From Nitrospira sp. (GTDB lineage: Bacteria; Nitrospirota; Nitrospiria; Nitrospirales; Nitrospiraceae), in the NCBI GenBank assembly GCA_005116745.1, contig SWDS01000002.1, positions 1-64,000 of the forward strand: a stretch of 64,000 bases of DNA. The letters are read 5' to 3'. A model generated the notes under the pieces. That model searched no databases. It worked only from the letters and a program-made list of their open reading frames with translations, and was not told where the DNA came from. Every line of letters starts with the position of its first letter. Position 1 is the stretch's first letter. The position numbers and the translations under genes are program-made. Below are positions 55,662-63,158 of this stretch, piece by piece.

Positions 55662-55876
55662 GCCATAAAGCAGGCTCCCCCTCCCGCGTCCCTCCGATCG
55701 AGTACGAGCCGAATTCTTTCAAGCGGCACAAGCAGACAATAGGCCGCCAAGCGTAACACCATAACAACAATGCATGATGCTTGCGCTTCGTTCACGGTCA
55801 ACACCGTGACACATCGTGTATACTGACGACATCGAATGCATTGAGACAATCATTGCGCTTTTAAGATGATCGTACG

Positions 55877-56353
55877 ATGACCCTTTGGACAGGACTCAAG
55901 CTAAAGAGCGGAATGCTGTGGTTTGTACTGGCCGTCCTCGCTATCGCTCCCCTGCTCCCATTCAGTAACTTTGTCGGACACCCGCACTGGGACTATGTTC
56001 GTTGGGTCCCTTTTCAAGACTTTGCTCTTTCCCGGAACGTGCTGAAGGACATTGTCGGGAACACGCTCTGGTTCATGGTGTTCGGATATCTGTTTCACTA
56101 CCAGCTGAATGAGGATTCACGCACTCTCCGGACCATTGCTACAATCACCGCCATCACGGGCGGCATCTCACTATCGACCGAATTCTTCCAAGTCTTCTGT
56201 CACAACCGCATCGCTTCGATAACGGATGTGATATGCAATGTGCTCGGGGCCGGTCTCGGGGGGTACCTTGCTGAGAAACAGCGTGCCAACAGCTACAGAA
56301 CGATAACCAGCGACGTGGGGATGGAAGGTAATGGGTCAAAAACGATTCGATAG
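55877..56353 (+). CDS. VanZ-like membrane protein
   Basis: A 158-residue protein with about four hydrophobic segments (residues 13-28, 66-80, 88-104 and 118-135). FQDFALSRNVLKDIVGNTLW followed by FMVFGYLFHY and STEFFQVFCHNRIASITDVI are the VanZ-family motifs, the last with the conserved D-x-x-x-N-x-x-G pattern (DVICNVLGAGLGG). VanZ confers low-level teicoplanin resistance in enterococci, but most relatives have no known role. A role in the envelope is all that can be said. The ribosome-binding site is weak. Confidence 0.85.
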   Translation: MTLWTGLKLKSGMLWFVLAVLAIAPLLPFSNFVGHPHWDYVRWVPFQDFALSRNVLKDIVGNTLWFMVFGYLFHYQLNEDSRTLRTIATITAITGGISLSTEFFQVFCHNRIASITDVICNVLGAGLGGYLAEKQRANSYRTITSDVGMEGNGSKTIR

Positions 56354-56412
56354 ATACCCCCGCCTTTACAGCTAGAGCCTCCCGTTGGATAAGAGTACCC
56401 CTTCGATCATGG

Positions 56413-57261
56413 TCACGCTCTCAGTGTCTTTCGCGCAAGGCCTCGCATCATAGCGGGATCAGCATACCCCACTTCACTCAACGCATCCATGAGGTGTATC
56501 CCTTTCGAGGAAACTAACTCTCTTGCTTTCGTGTAACTCTTCTCGCTAAACCGCGCAACCGCGGGTTGACCGTTTACGATCTGACAGGCAAGTACCTCTC
56601 CGTTCACCTCCAGCGTGCCACCTTGTTCAATCAGCATTTTTGCCCGTGCCACAGTGATACCGTGAAGTTCGGCAAACTCTTGCAATCCACCGGTTTGGAC
56701 AAGGCGTCCATCCGGCATGATACAGAGCCGTTTGAAATGTGGCGACCAGTCCTTTCGGAAATCGATGTACTTGATGTCGCCACCTTTGGCAACGGTGCGA
56801 TCCAACGTTCGATAATCCAAGCCCAAATTTTTCTGCTGCAGCTTGGCTTGCAGCTCACCCGGCAGCGTCCTCCAGAAGACTTCCCACGCCGCATCAACCA
56901 TCGGAAATGCCCTGGATCGCGCCACGTGCTCGGCCTCGGCAAACTGCATGAGGTCCAGCGTCCAGGTTTGTTTCGGACCTTGCCCGGCTGAATCAATCCG
57001 GCAGGCAAATAATCCTCGAGTGAGGATGCCACCGATTTGTGGATACACATACGTTCCGCCTGTGGTCAGCAAGGTTGTCATCGTCTCATGCGGGACGTCA
57101 TAGCTCTCTGAAAGAATCTTGGCGTGGGCTGGGACATCCTCTGCCTCCGTCATCGCACAGACAGTCACATTCCCTGGGGCATCAAACTCAGAGTAATCTT
57201 CGACGATATTATAGAGCACCGTCCGCTTCGGCTTCTCGGCCTTCTTCTTGATCTTGAGCAT
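56413..57261 (-). CDS. Protein of unknown function next to a SagB-type oxidoreductase
   Basis: A 282-residue soluble protein I do not recognise. It starts with a Lys-rich segment (MLKIKKKAEKPKR) and is not exported. The middle holds GTYVYPQIGGILTRGLFACR and WTLDLMQFAEAEHVARSRAF. The C-terminal third includes FKRLCIMPDGRLVQTGGLQE, then HGITVARAKMLIEQGG, which looks like a helix-turn-helix or S4-like fold, and ends with ALSEVGYADPAMMRGLARK. It begins 24 bases after the SagB-type gene's stop on the same strand, so the two are likely co-transcribed and could act on a common substrate. Confidence 0.75.
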   Translation of the reverse strand: MLKIKKKAEKPKRTVLYNIVEDYSEFDAPGNVTVCAMTEAEDVPAHAKILSESYDVPHETMTTLLTTGGTYVYPQIGGILTRGLFACRIDSAGQGPKQTWTLDLMQFAEAEHVARSRAFPMVDAAWEVFWRTLPGELQAKLQQKNLGLDYRTLDRTVAKGGDIKYIDFRKDWSPHFKRLCIMPDGRLVQTGGLQEFAELHGITVARAKMLIEQGGTLEVNGEVLACQIVNGQPAVARFSEKSYTKARELVSSKGIHLMDALSEVGYADPAMMRGLARKTLRA

Positions 57262-57285
57262 GAGTTACCTTACAGCCATCGAACC

Positions 57286-59046
57286 TTATACATGAGGCCG
57301 TAGATGATCGTACGGCGGTAACATCTGCAAACGTCGATCTTCCACCGGCCCACCAATGGTGAAGTGATAGAGGGATTGCATAGCCAACTCCTTCACACCA
57401 ATACTCTCGTGGACTGGATCGTCGAAGAAACAACCGATTCCCGTCGCCCGCACTCCTGCCGCTTCCGCTTCCAGATACAAGACCTGCCCGAGCAAGCCCG
57501 CTTCCCAAAACATCCGGGGATACCACCAGGCACCTCGTTCCCGCAACGTTCCCTCGAACTCAGCCAACATCCCGAACGAGAACGCACTATCACCGGCTAT
57601 GTCCTGATGGCAACTCACCTGCACAGCCAGCTTACGGGCATCGCCTTCGAGCAACCAGTAGAGCGGGAGGCCGTCAGGACACTCCGGGGCAAGAGTCCAT
57701 GTCAGCTCGGGATTCACAGCTTGTTGAGTGAACGTGACCTTCTTCGGATCACGGACGAGGCAATAGAGCCCAGGCGTCAATCCATCCACCCGATGGACAA
57801 ATATCAGAAGATGAATCGCCGGATCATAGGGCCACACATCCCACGGCATTGGCCGTTCCAACTGTGGCTGTTCACTCCAAGGCATGACGCGCTGCATCAT
57901 ATGAAAAAACGTGCTGGCGGAAATTGACGTCTTGCCGTCAAACGACACTGCGCTTCGGCGCTGGCGGATGATGTGGCCAGCCAACGGACCCACGTTGTTC
58001 GTCTCTCGTGAAGCGTGAAGCGTATTGGAGAATGTAAGCCTTATCGCAGGGAGAGTACTCATCGGTCGATCCGTCTGTGGCTTCCACGAGGCATTGGCCG
58101 CTTCGTCGATGATGTCCCAGTGGACCCCATGCTCTTGGCTCAGTCGATTGGCTTTCCCATGCCATGTCGCACCGGCCAACTCCTTCACAATCGCCCTATC
58201 GAGAAACAACGGCACCGTCCTTTGCTCTCCCCTCACCTCCCTTGAGGGCCAGATCACTGCCAGACAGTCAGGATGTTCCGGTTCAGCTTCTCCAAAGTCA
58301 TCCTTGCGATCTGTCCCGAGTAGCATCGCCACAGTGTCTTCATCCACACCGTCCAACAGCGCCATGTTCCAACCAAGCGTCGCCGCGGCAATTCGCGTGG
58401 AGCCGATTGCATGGCCGACGTCGTGATTGCAGTAGCGGAACGCCCGCTCGCCATATTTCCATGCTTCCCGCCAATGAATCGACGTCAGTCCGAAGAGAAA
58501 CGCATCGGCCGGAAACGGCGCCAGCAACCGAGCAACCTGTTCAGCCGGAAACTCAGTCCGCCATTCCAGACCATGTTCCTTCGGCGCGTAATGATAGAGG
58601 CCAGGTTTGAGATCGAGTCCGTCGATCTTTGGTATGACAACATAGCCTTCTGTCGGATGCAGATTACCGGATGATGGATTACTACGCAGAGCCCACTCCG
58701 ACTCTCCTGCTTTTTTCCATGCGGACAAGGCCAGGGCGAACTCAAAAAATCGAGAGAGGGTTCGCACGCTGACAGGCTGGCAAGGAACAGCTCCCTGTTC
58801 ATACATCGCTCCATATGCCGGCGACAACGGCGCTTCATCTGGCTTGAGTAATGGGAGTGGGATGAGCTGAGCACCCTCGAAGCGTCGAAACGGATCAGGC
58901 TGATTCGCCCAATCCAGAAACCCCATCGAGCGGGCATAGCGATTGAAATGGTGTTTGGTCCTAATGTGATAATGAATGACTCGATCCACGGGGTCGGTCG
59001 AAACTGACTCAGACGTTGTAGCGGGAATCAGATTCTCGGTGCTCAT
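57286..59046 (-). CDS. SagB-type oxidoreductase with two nitroreductase-like domains
   Basis: The ATG at 59046 gives 586 residues. The first nitroreductase-type domain runs from about residue 90 to 290, with WALRSNPSSGNLHPTEGYVV, an FMN-contacting motif of SagB/ThcOx proteins, and RYCNHDVGHAIGSTRIAAAT. The second begins near 360 with RRSAVSFDGKTSISAS and continues with WEAGLLGQVLYLEAEAAGVR. Such tandem proteins are widespread. Those in thiazole/oxazole peptide pathways oxidise azolines to azoles, but no cyclodehydratase or precursor peptide is visible here. The linker near residue 345 carries a short DNA repeat also found at 60081. Confidence 0.85.
   Translation of the reverse strand: MSTENLIPATTSESVSTDPVDRVIHYHIRTKHHFNRYARSMGFLDWANQPDPFRRFEGAQLIPLPLLKPDEAPLSPAYGAMYEQGAVPCQPVSVRTLSRFFEFALALSAWKKAGESEWALRSNPSSGNLHPTEGYVVIPKIDGLDLKPGLYHYAPKEHGLEWRTEFPAEQVARLLAPFPADAFLFGLTSIHWREAWKYGERAFRYCNHDVGHAIGSTRIAAATLGWNMALLDGVDEDTVAMLLGTDRKDDFGEAEPEHPDCLAVIWPSREVRGEQRTVPLFLDRAIVKELAGATWHGKANRLSQEHGVHWDIIDEAANASWKPQTDRPMSTLPAIRLTFSNTLHASRETNNVGPLAGHIIRQRRSAVSFDGKTSISASTFFHMMQRVMPWSEQPQLERPMPWDVWPYDPAIHLLIFVHRVDGLTPGLYCLVRDPKKVTFTQQAVNPELTWTLAPECPDGLPLYWLLEGDARKLAVQVSCHQDIAGDSAFSFGMLAEFEGTLRERGAWWYPRMFWEAGLLGQVLYLEAEAAGVRATGIGCFFDDPVHESIGVKELAMQSLYHFTIGGPVEDRRLQMLPPYDHLRPHV
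58004..58016 (+). repeat. Short repeat TCTCGTGAAGCGT inside the SagB-type gene
   Basis: The 13-base sequence is also present at 60081-60093, next to an inverted repeat of the same core. Here it lies in the region between the two nitroreductase-like domains, and a second GTGAAGCG follows at once. It appears to be a short interspersed repeat that entered a tolerant linker. Confidence 0.45.
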
Positions 59047-59161
59047 CGTGTATTGAAGCAGTCTACTCAGCTGCTGGAAAGAAAGTAAACCTGACCTTGC
59101 AATAAAGGCACACAAATCGTCTACAATGCATTATGTCTCCCGATTATAGGGACCACTTCTA

Positions 59162-59605
59162 ATGCAATACATGGTCGATACCAATATTTTCAACTGGCTG
59201 ATTGATGGGACTTTGAGCACTGAGAATTTCCCCAAAGACGCCCATTTCGTTGCAACACATATCCAGCATGACGAGTTAAATAAGACCCGTGACTCCGCAC
59301 GGAAGAACCAATTACTCGATCGGTTCAGCACTCTTGTCGATAGCACAGTTCCCACTGAGTCAACCGTCTTGGGCACTTCTAGACTTGGTTCCTGCAAACT
59401 TGGAAACGGAACTCTGTTTAACCAATTAAAGGCGGGTCTGGACTCGCGTAATCATAAGAAACGAAACAACTCAGAAGACGCACTCATTGCCGAAGCAGCG
59501 ATTGCGAATGGTCATACGTTAGTCACGGCTGATGAGGACTTACGTAATGTCGCAGAGAGGCATGGATGTGCTGTTACCACCTTGGATAAGTACAGATCCA
59601 CGTAG
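59162..59605 (+). CDS. PIN-domain protein (orphan toxin-like nuclease)
   Basis: A 147-residue PIN domain. MQYMVDTNIFNWLIDG carries the first acidic residue (Asp6), HIQHDELNKTRDS a second acidic site near residue 42, and NSEDALIAEAAIANGHTLVT then ADEDLRNVAE the last two Asp residues of the nuclease centre. Such proteins are VapC-type RNases in toxin-antitoxin pairs, but no small antitoxin gene precedes or follows it; the upstream neighbour is divergent. It may be a stand-alone nuclease or a toxin whose partner is elsewhere or lost. Confidence 0.85.
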   Translation: MQYMVDTNIFNWLIDGTLSTENFPKDAHFVATHIQHDELNKTRDSARKNQLLDRFSTLVDSTVPTESTVLGTSRLGSCKLGNGTLFNQLKAGLDSRNHKKRNNSEDALIAEAAIANGHTLVTADEDLRNVAERHGCAVTTLDKYRST

Positions 59606-59646
59606 CACTTTCCAGTGGCCATTATGAGCATCCTCCTCCAATAACT

Positions 59647-60069
59647 ATGCAATTCGACGCAGCCCTTGCCGCACAAGACGCATTCAGCCGATCCGAGCCC
59701 GAACTTGGCTCAGATTGGGACCGCGCCGTTGAACTGGAAGACACCTTTTCTTCCAACGCCGGATCGACGGCTCGGGAAGCCTATGAAGGATTACTCGCAC
59801 TCTCGTCCCGTCATCCCCAGGCCCATGTCTTCCAAGCCTTCTGCATCTACATCACCTGGCAGCAGGTGACGGAAGAGACCATCGCCCATCACTTCCAAAC
59901 CGGGATCAGACTATCGGAAACCTATCTTGCGTTGCAGGACGGTAAGGATCAACAGGGCATCGCCTATGTGATGGAACTCTACGAGTCATTCCGAGCTGGG
60001 CTGGGATTGGAGGAAGAGGACGAGCTGCAAGTCGAGTTTAGGCGAGATACACCCAAAGGTGGAGACTGA
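59647..60069 (+). CDS. Small acidic helical protein of unknown function
   Basis: A 140-residue acidic soluble protein. It looks all-helical: REAYEGLLALSSRHPQAHVF and FQTGIRLSETYLALQDGK have a TPR-like feel. No signal peptide or metal motif is present. It is 41 bases downstream of the PIN gene and ahead of a TPR gene. I do not recognise the family. Base composition matches the flanks. Confidence 0.65.
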   Translation: MQFDAALAAQDAFSRSEPELGSDWDRAVELEDTFSSNAGSTAREAYEGLLALSSRHPQAHVFQAFCIYITWQQVTEETIAHHFQTGIRLSETYLALQDGKDQQGIAYVMELYESFRAGLGLEEEDELQVEFRRDTPKGGD

Positions 60070-60080
60070 CTCAAACCGTA

Positions 60081-60150
60081 TCTCGTGAAGCGTCGTTCGT
60101 ATTGCGCTTCGGATGTGGTTTCCATCCTGCGCTTCACGAATAACGCTTCA
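60081..60150 (+). repeat. Interspersed palindromic repeat between two plus-strand genes
   Basis: TCGTGAAGCG (60083-60092) and CGCTTCACGA (60130-60139) are perfect 10-base inverted arms, with a further AACGCTTCAC at 60142-60151. The left part shares the 13-base TCTCGTGAAGCGT with the copy at 58004-58016. The unit looks like a REP-type element. It may form a hairpin in the transcript between the acidic-protein and TPR genes. Confidence 0.55.
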
Positions 60151-60157
60151 CTATCCC

Positions 60158-60922
60158 ATGTCGGACAATCATAAACATCGCGCTCGCATTTTTCTTCATC
60201 GCGGCGATCTGGTCCAGGCTCGCGCTGCCTGGGAAGCGGCAGTCGCCGATGATCGAACTCCCGGTAATCAGCAAGCACTGTCGGATTCTCTTGGGAACCT
60301 TGGCAACACCTGCGCCCTCATGAACGATTTTCCACGCGCAGAACAGTGCTATCGGGAGGTGCTTCAGATTCAACGGACCGAGCGCAATCTCACCGCCGTA
60401 GCTCATACTCTGGTCAATCTGGGCAACCTGCATATCGCATCCGACCATCCTGAAAAAGCACGTCCCTACTATCTTGAGGCCATGGATTTTCTGCGCCAGT
60501 TACAAGACAACCGAGGACTTGGCATTCTCTACAACAATCTGGCGTTGCAAGAAGCTCGTGACGGTCAGTGGGAGCAAGCCGTGGCCTTATTTAAACTAGC
60601 GCTCGATCATCACCGAACGGTCGGCAACGAAGAAGGGCTCGCGGTCACCTATAGCCAACTCGGCAAATGCTATCTCGATCAGGGAGACCACACCAGAGCC
60701 GAACGCTGCTTGAACAACGCCTCGGAACACTACATCAAACTCGGGAACGAACCGGCGGAGGCCGCCGTTCTCCGCCTTCTCTCCAAGGTCTACGAGACGC
60801 GTCAGGACCATACCGCTGCTCGACGATGTCTTGAGCGTGTGGTGTCACTCGACCAACACTATGCCTTGCCGGAGCTCCGCACCGACTCCGCCCATCTCTC
60901 CACGCTGCGCCAATCCGGATAG
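60158..60922 (+). CDS. TPR-repeat protein
   Basis: The ATG at 60158 gives 254 residues; a longer frame starts inside the repeat upstream. The protein is built of about five tetratricopeptide repeats. Examples are LGNLGNTCALMNDFPRAEQC, VNLGNLHIASDHPEKARPYY, YNNLALQEARDGQWEQAVAL and YSQLGKCYLDQGDHTRAERC, each with the small-residue and Gly/Tyr pattern of TPRs. It has no export signal, so it is probably a cytoplasmic adaptor. The partner is unknown. Confidence 0.88.
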   Translation: MSDNHKHRARIFLHRGDLVQARAAWEAAVADDRTPGNQQALSDSLGNLGNTCALMNDFPRAEQCYREVLQIQRTERNLTAVAHTLVNLGNLHIASDHPEKARPYYLEAMDFLRQLQDNRGLGILYNNLALQEARDGQWEQAVALFKLALDHHRTVGNEEGLAVTYSQLGKCYLDQGDHTRAERCLNNASEHYIKLGNEPAEAAVLRLLSKVYETRQDHTAARRCLERVVSLDQHYALPELRTDSAHLSTLRQSG

Positions 60923-61123
60923 CTCCCTGTGAATTTCTGCTCCATCGCTCGCTCATCAATTGCATCCTGCCATCGAGCATCCTTTTAACTCCCAGCAGAG
61001 CGCGAACCCCGCGCAGTTCCAGACAGAATTTAATCCTCTGCTCCCTTTGAGGCAGTACGCCTGAACACCTGTTGATCAAGTTCCATCTCGCATAAGCCGA
61101 CAAGATAGTGACCTGGAGATCGT

Positions 61124-61726
61124 ATGGCTTCGCTCATTCGACGATTCACAGCCCTAGTATTCGGAACGATGATGACGGCGTCCTTCGCCCACGCTGGAGA
61201 TGTCTCCCCCACGATCACGGTCGGCACACAGGAAGTCGGGCTCACCGCCGGCTACATGCTCTCGCATCGCCTCACCTACCTGCACAAAACTCAACAACAC
61301 GGACCGGCGCTGATGCCATCCTGGATGATCACCCTGACCGATCCAGTGGGTGACGGCTGGTACCGTGGACAAGTCTCGCTCGGCGCAGAGATGGTCTACC
61401 TGGAGTTCCGAGAACCGTTGCTGACACACGGCATTGGGTTCACGCCGCGGATCAAGTACACCTTCGTCGCCTTGGGCCGGCTACGACCGTATGCGGAATT
61501 CACCGGTGGACCGTTCTGGACCGATCTTGGGGGGCGGGTTCGAGAACAAGCCAATGAATTCAATTTTATCTTGTCGGGTGGCGTGGGTGTGTCATGGTTC
61601 ATCACGCCGCAGGCCGCCATCAATGTCGGTTACCGCTTCCATCACATTTCTAATGCCGGTACAGCCTTTCCGAATCTTGGTCTGAACGCGAGCCTCCCCT
61701 TTGCGGGGTTTTCATTCTTTTTCTGA
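61124..61726 (+). CDS. PagL-like lipid A 3-O-deacylase (acyloxyacyl hydrolase family)
   Basis: A 200-residue outer-membrane enzyme. The N-terminal 24 residues are a signal peptide ending in FAHA. The mature part is an eight-stranded barrel pattern, and NVGYRFHHISNAGTAFPNLG near residues 165-184 has the PagL His-Ser active-site motif (HISN). A C-terminal aromatic (GFSFFF) supports insertion into the outer membrane. PagL removes the 3-linked acyl chain from lipid A. A lipoprotein gene follows 13 bases later, so the two may form an envelope unit. Confidence 0.83.
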   Translation: MASLIRRFTALVFGTMMTASFAHAGDVSPTITVGTQEVGLTAGYMLSHRLTYLHKTQQHGPALMPSWMITLTDPVGDGWYRGQVSLGAEMVYLEFREPLLTHGIGFTPRIKYTFVALGRLRPYAEFTGGPFWTDLGGRVREQANEFNFILSGGVGVSWFITPQAAINVGYRFHHISNAGTAFPNLGLNASLPFAGFSFFF

Positions 61727-61739
61727 GGAGACGGCGATC

Positions 61740-62483
61740 ATGACGATGCCTATGTTCCGATGGTCGGTCCTGAGCCTTGCTGGGTTCATGCTGTGCAGCA
61801 TAACGGGATGCACCAGATGGATCGACGTCAAACCACCCTCTGTCGATTCCAAGGCGATCATGACGCACTCGCTCCCCAATGATGAACGGGTCCCGCTCGT
61901 GACCAACTCGTTTCACCTCTCAAGAAACGGGTCATCGCAATATCCCTCTGCCGACCTCGAGCGGCGGATCTTAAGCAGCATCCAGGAAACCAGTCTGTTT
62001 TCGACATTGACGCCGCTGGGAGAAAAGTCCGATTCACTGGGAGACAAGGCTGTCTCGGCACGCATTACCATCGAGGAAACCATCGAGCCTCACTCCTGGC
62101 TCGCGGCGTTCAAAGGTATCGTCATCGGAGCGTCCATGTTTCTCCTCTCGCCCTTCATTGACCTTGAATATGAGTATGCCGCAACCGTCGCCCTGGAGCT
62201 TGAACGGTGGGACGGCCACGTCACACGCTATGAGGGCCGCTCATCCGGCACGGTTTATTACAAACTGTTCGGTGCCACACCGGTCATGATCGATGAGCTC
62301 AAGGGACACGTGACGGAAGCCTGCCTCACGGACCTGACTCAACAGCTCGTTCGAGACACCAACCTCTATATGGCTAGCAGCGCCCCGCTCCCGGACGCTG
62401 GCATTCGCATGGTGACGGTGAAAGCCAAAAGACCCGCAACCACACACCCCACCCGTGCTCTTGTTCCGGTCACGACGCCGTAG
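61740..62483 (+). CDS. Lipoprotein of unknown function following the PagL-like gene
   Basis: The ATG at 61740, with GAGGAGA upstream, gives 247 residues. A signal peptide ends in MLCSITGCTRW, a clear lipobox. The mature part has a central hydrophobic helix (IVIGASMFLLSPFIDLEYEY) inside an otherwise polar protein, which is uncommon for a lipoprotein. I do not recognise the family. It starts 13 bases after the PagL-like gene and is probably co-transcribed. Confidence 0.75.
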   Translation: MTMPMFRWSVLSLAGFMLCSITGCTRWIDVKPPSVDSKAIMTHSLPNDERVPLVTNSFHLSRNGSSQYPSADLERRILSSIQETSLFSTLTPLGEKSDSLGDKAVSARITIEETIEPHSWLAAFKGIVIGASMFLLSPFIDLEYEYAATVALELERWDGHVTRYEGRSSGTVYYKLFGATPVMIDELKGHVTEACLTDLTQQLVRDTNLYMASSAPLPDAGIRMVTVKAKRPATTHPTRALVPVTTP

Positions 62484-62557
62484 CGAAACCAGATATTTCC
62501 CTCCAGCCACCGTTCTCATCTGGCCGATCCTGCTGTTCTAGTGGTATAGTGCCTCCT

Positions 62558-62872
62558 ATGGACATCGACGCGTTTCGCCAGATGGTCGCCAAGAACCCCA
62601 AGGGCTTCCTCGGTCGCTATGGGCTCGGCAATAAGATTCTTCAGGAAAACGGCAGCCTCGAAGAAGCGGTCGAACATCTGACGGTCGCCACACAATTGGA
62701 CCCGACCCATGTAGCCTCTCACCTGGCTCTCGGCCGTGCGTTGATCCGACTGGGCAGAAATACCGAGGCCAAGCCTGTTCTGAATGCAGGCATCGAAGCG
62801 GTACGTTCTGGACGATCCAATGGCGGCAAGGACCTCGTGCCTGAGATGCAAGAGTTGCTACATGCACTATGA
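62558..62872 (+). CDS. Short TPR-type protein
   Basis: A 104-residue protein with one or two TPR-like repeats: YGLGNKILQENGSLEEAVEH and LGRALIRLGRNTEAKPVLNA. It may work as a small adaptor. The first codon is ATG at 62558; a GTG three codons earlier is possible. It lies between the lipoprotein and a 66-residue gene. No signal peptide is present. Confidence 0.75.
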   Translation: MDIDAFRQMVAKNPKGFLGRYGLGNKILQENGSLEEAVEHLTVATQLDPTHVASHLALGRALIRLGRNTEAKPVLNAGIEAVRSGRSNGGKDLVPEMQELLHAL

Positions 62873-62904
62873 GGCATGCGCCTCTCCCCTAAAGGAGTCT
62901 CTCC

Positions 62905-63105
62905 GTGAACCTCGACAATGCCAGAAAACGAATTGAATCAGCCGTCACGCAATATGGTCAACACGCTGCCCCGGCCATCGACCTTGTCATGGCAGAAGTG
63001 CGGTCTGATATGGGGGCCGGCGCATTCAATGAGTTGGTTGACGAGTTCGATCTTGAGCTGACATACAATATCGCTCCAATGGAATCGGATCATTCTACGA
63101 GTTGA
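62905..63105 (+). CDS. Small acidic protein of unknown function
   Basis: A GTG at 62905, eight bases after AAGGAG, gives 66 residues. The protein has a helical start (NARKRIESAVTQYGQHAAPA) and an acidic end, with no known motif. The ribosome-binding site supports a true gene. It lies 32 bases after the TPR-type gene and 53 bases ahead of the next. Confidence 0.65.
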   Translation: MNLDNARKRIESAVTQYGQHAAPAIDLVMAEVRSDMGAGAFNELVDEFDLELTYNIAPMESDHSTS

Positions 63106-63158
63106 GGTAGACTCCTCCTGCTCCCTCGTTCACCCGTGATGCTCACACGCTCCTGCCT

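Noticed and set aside
61696-61716. Possible terminator CCCC-TTTGC-GGGG followed by T-rich sequence at the end of the PagL-like gene
   Set aside because: The stem is only four base pairs, lies within the coding sequence, and the next gene begins a few bases later, so termination here is unlikely.
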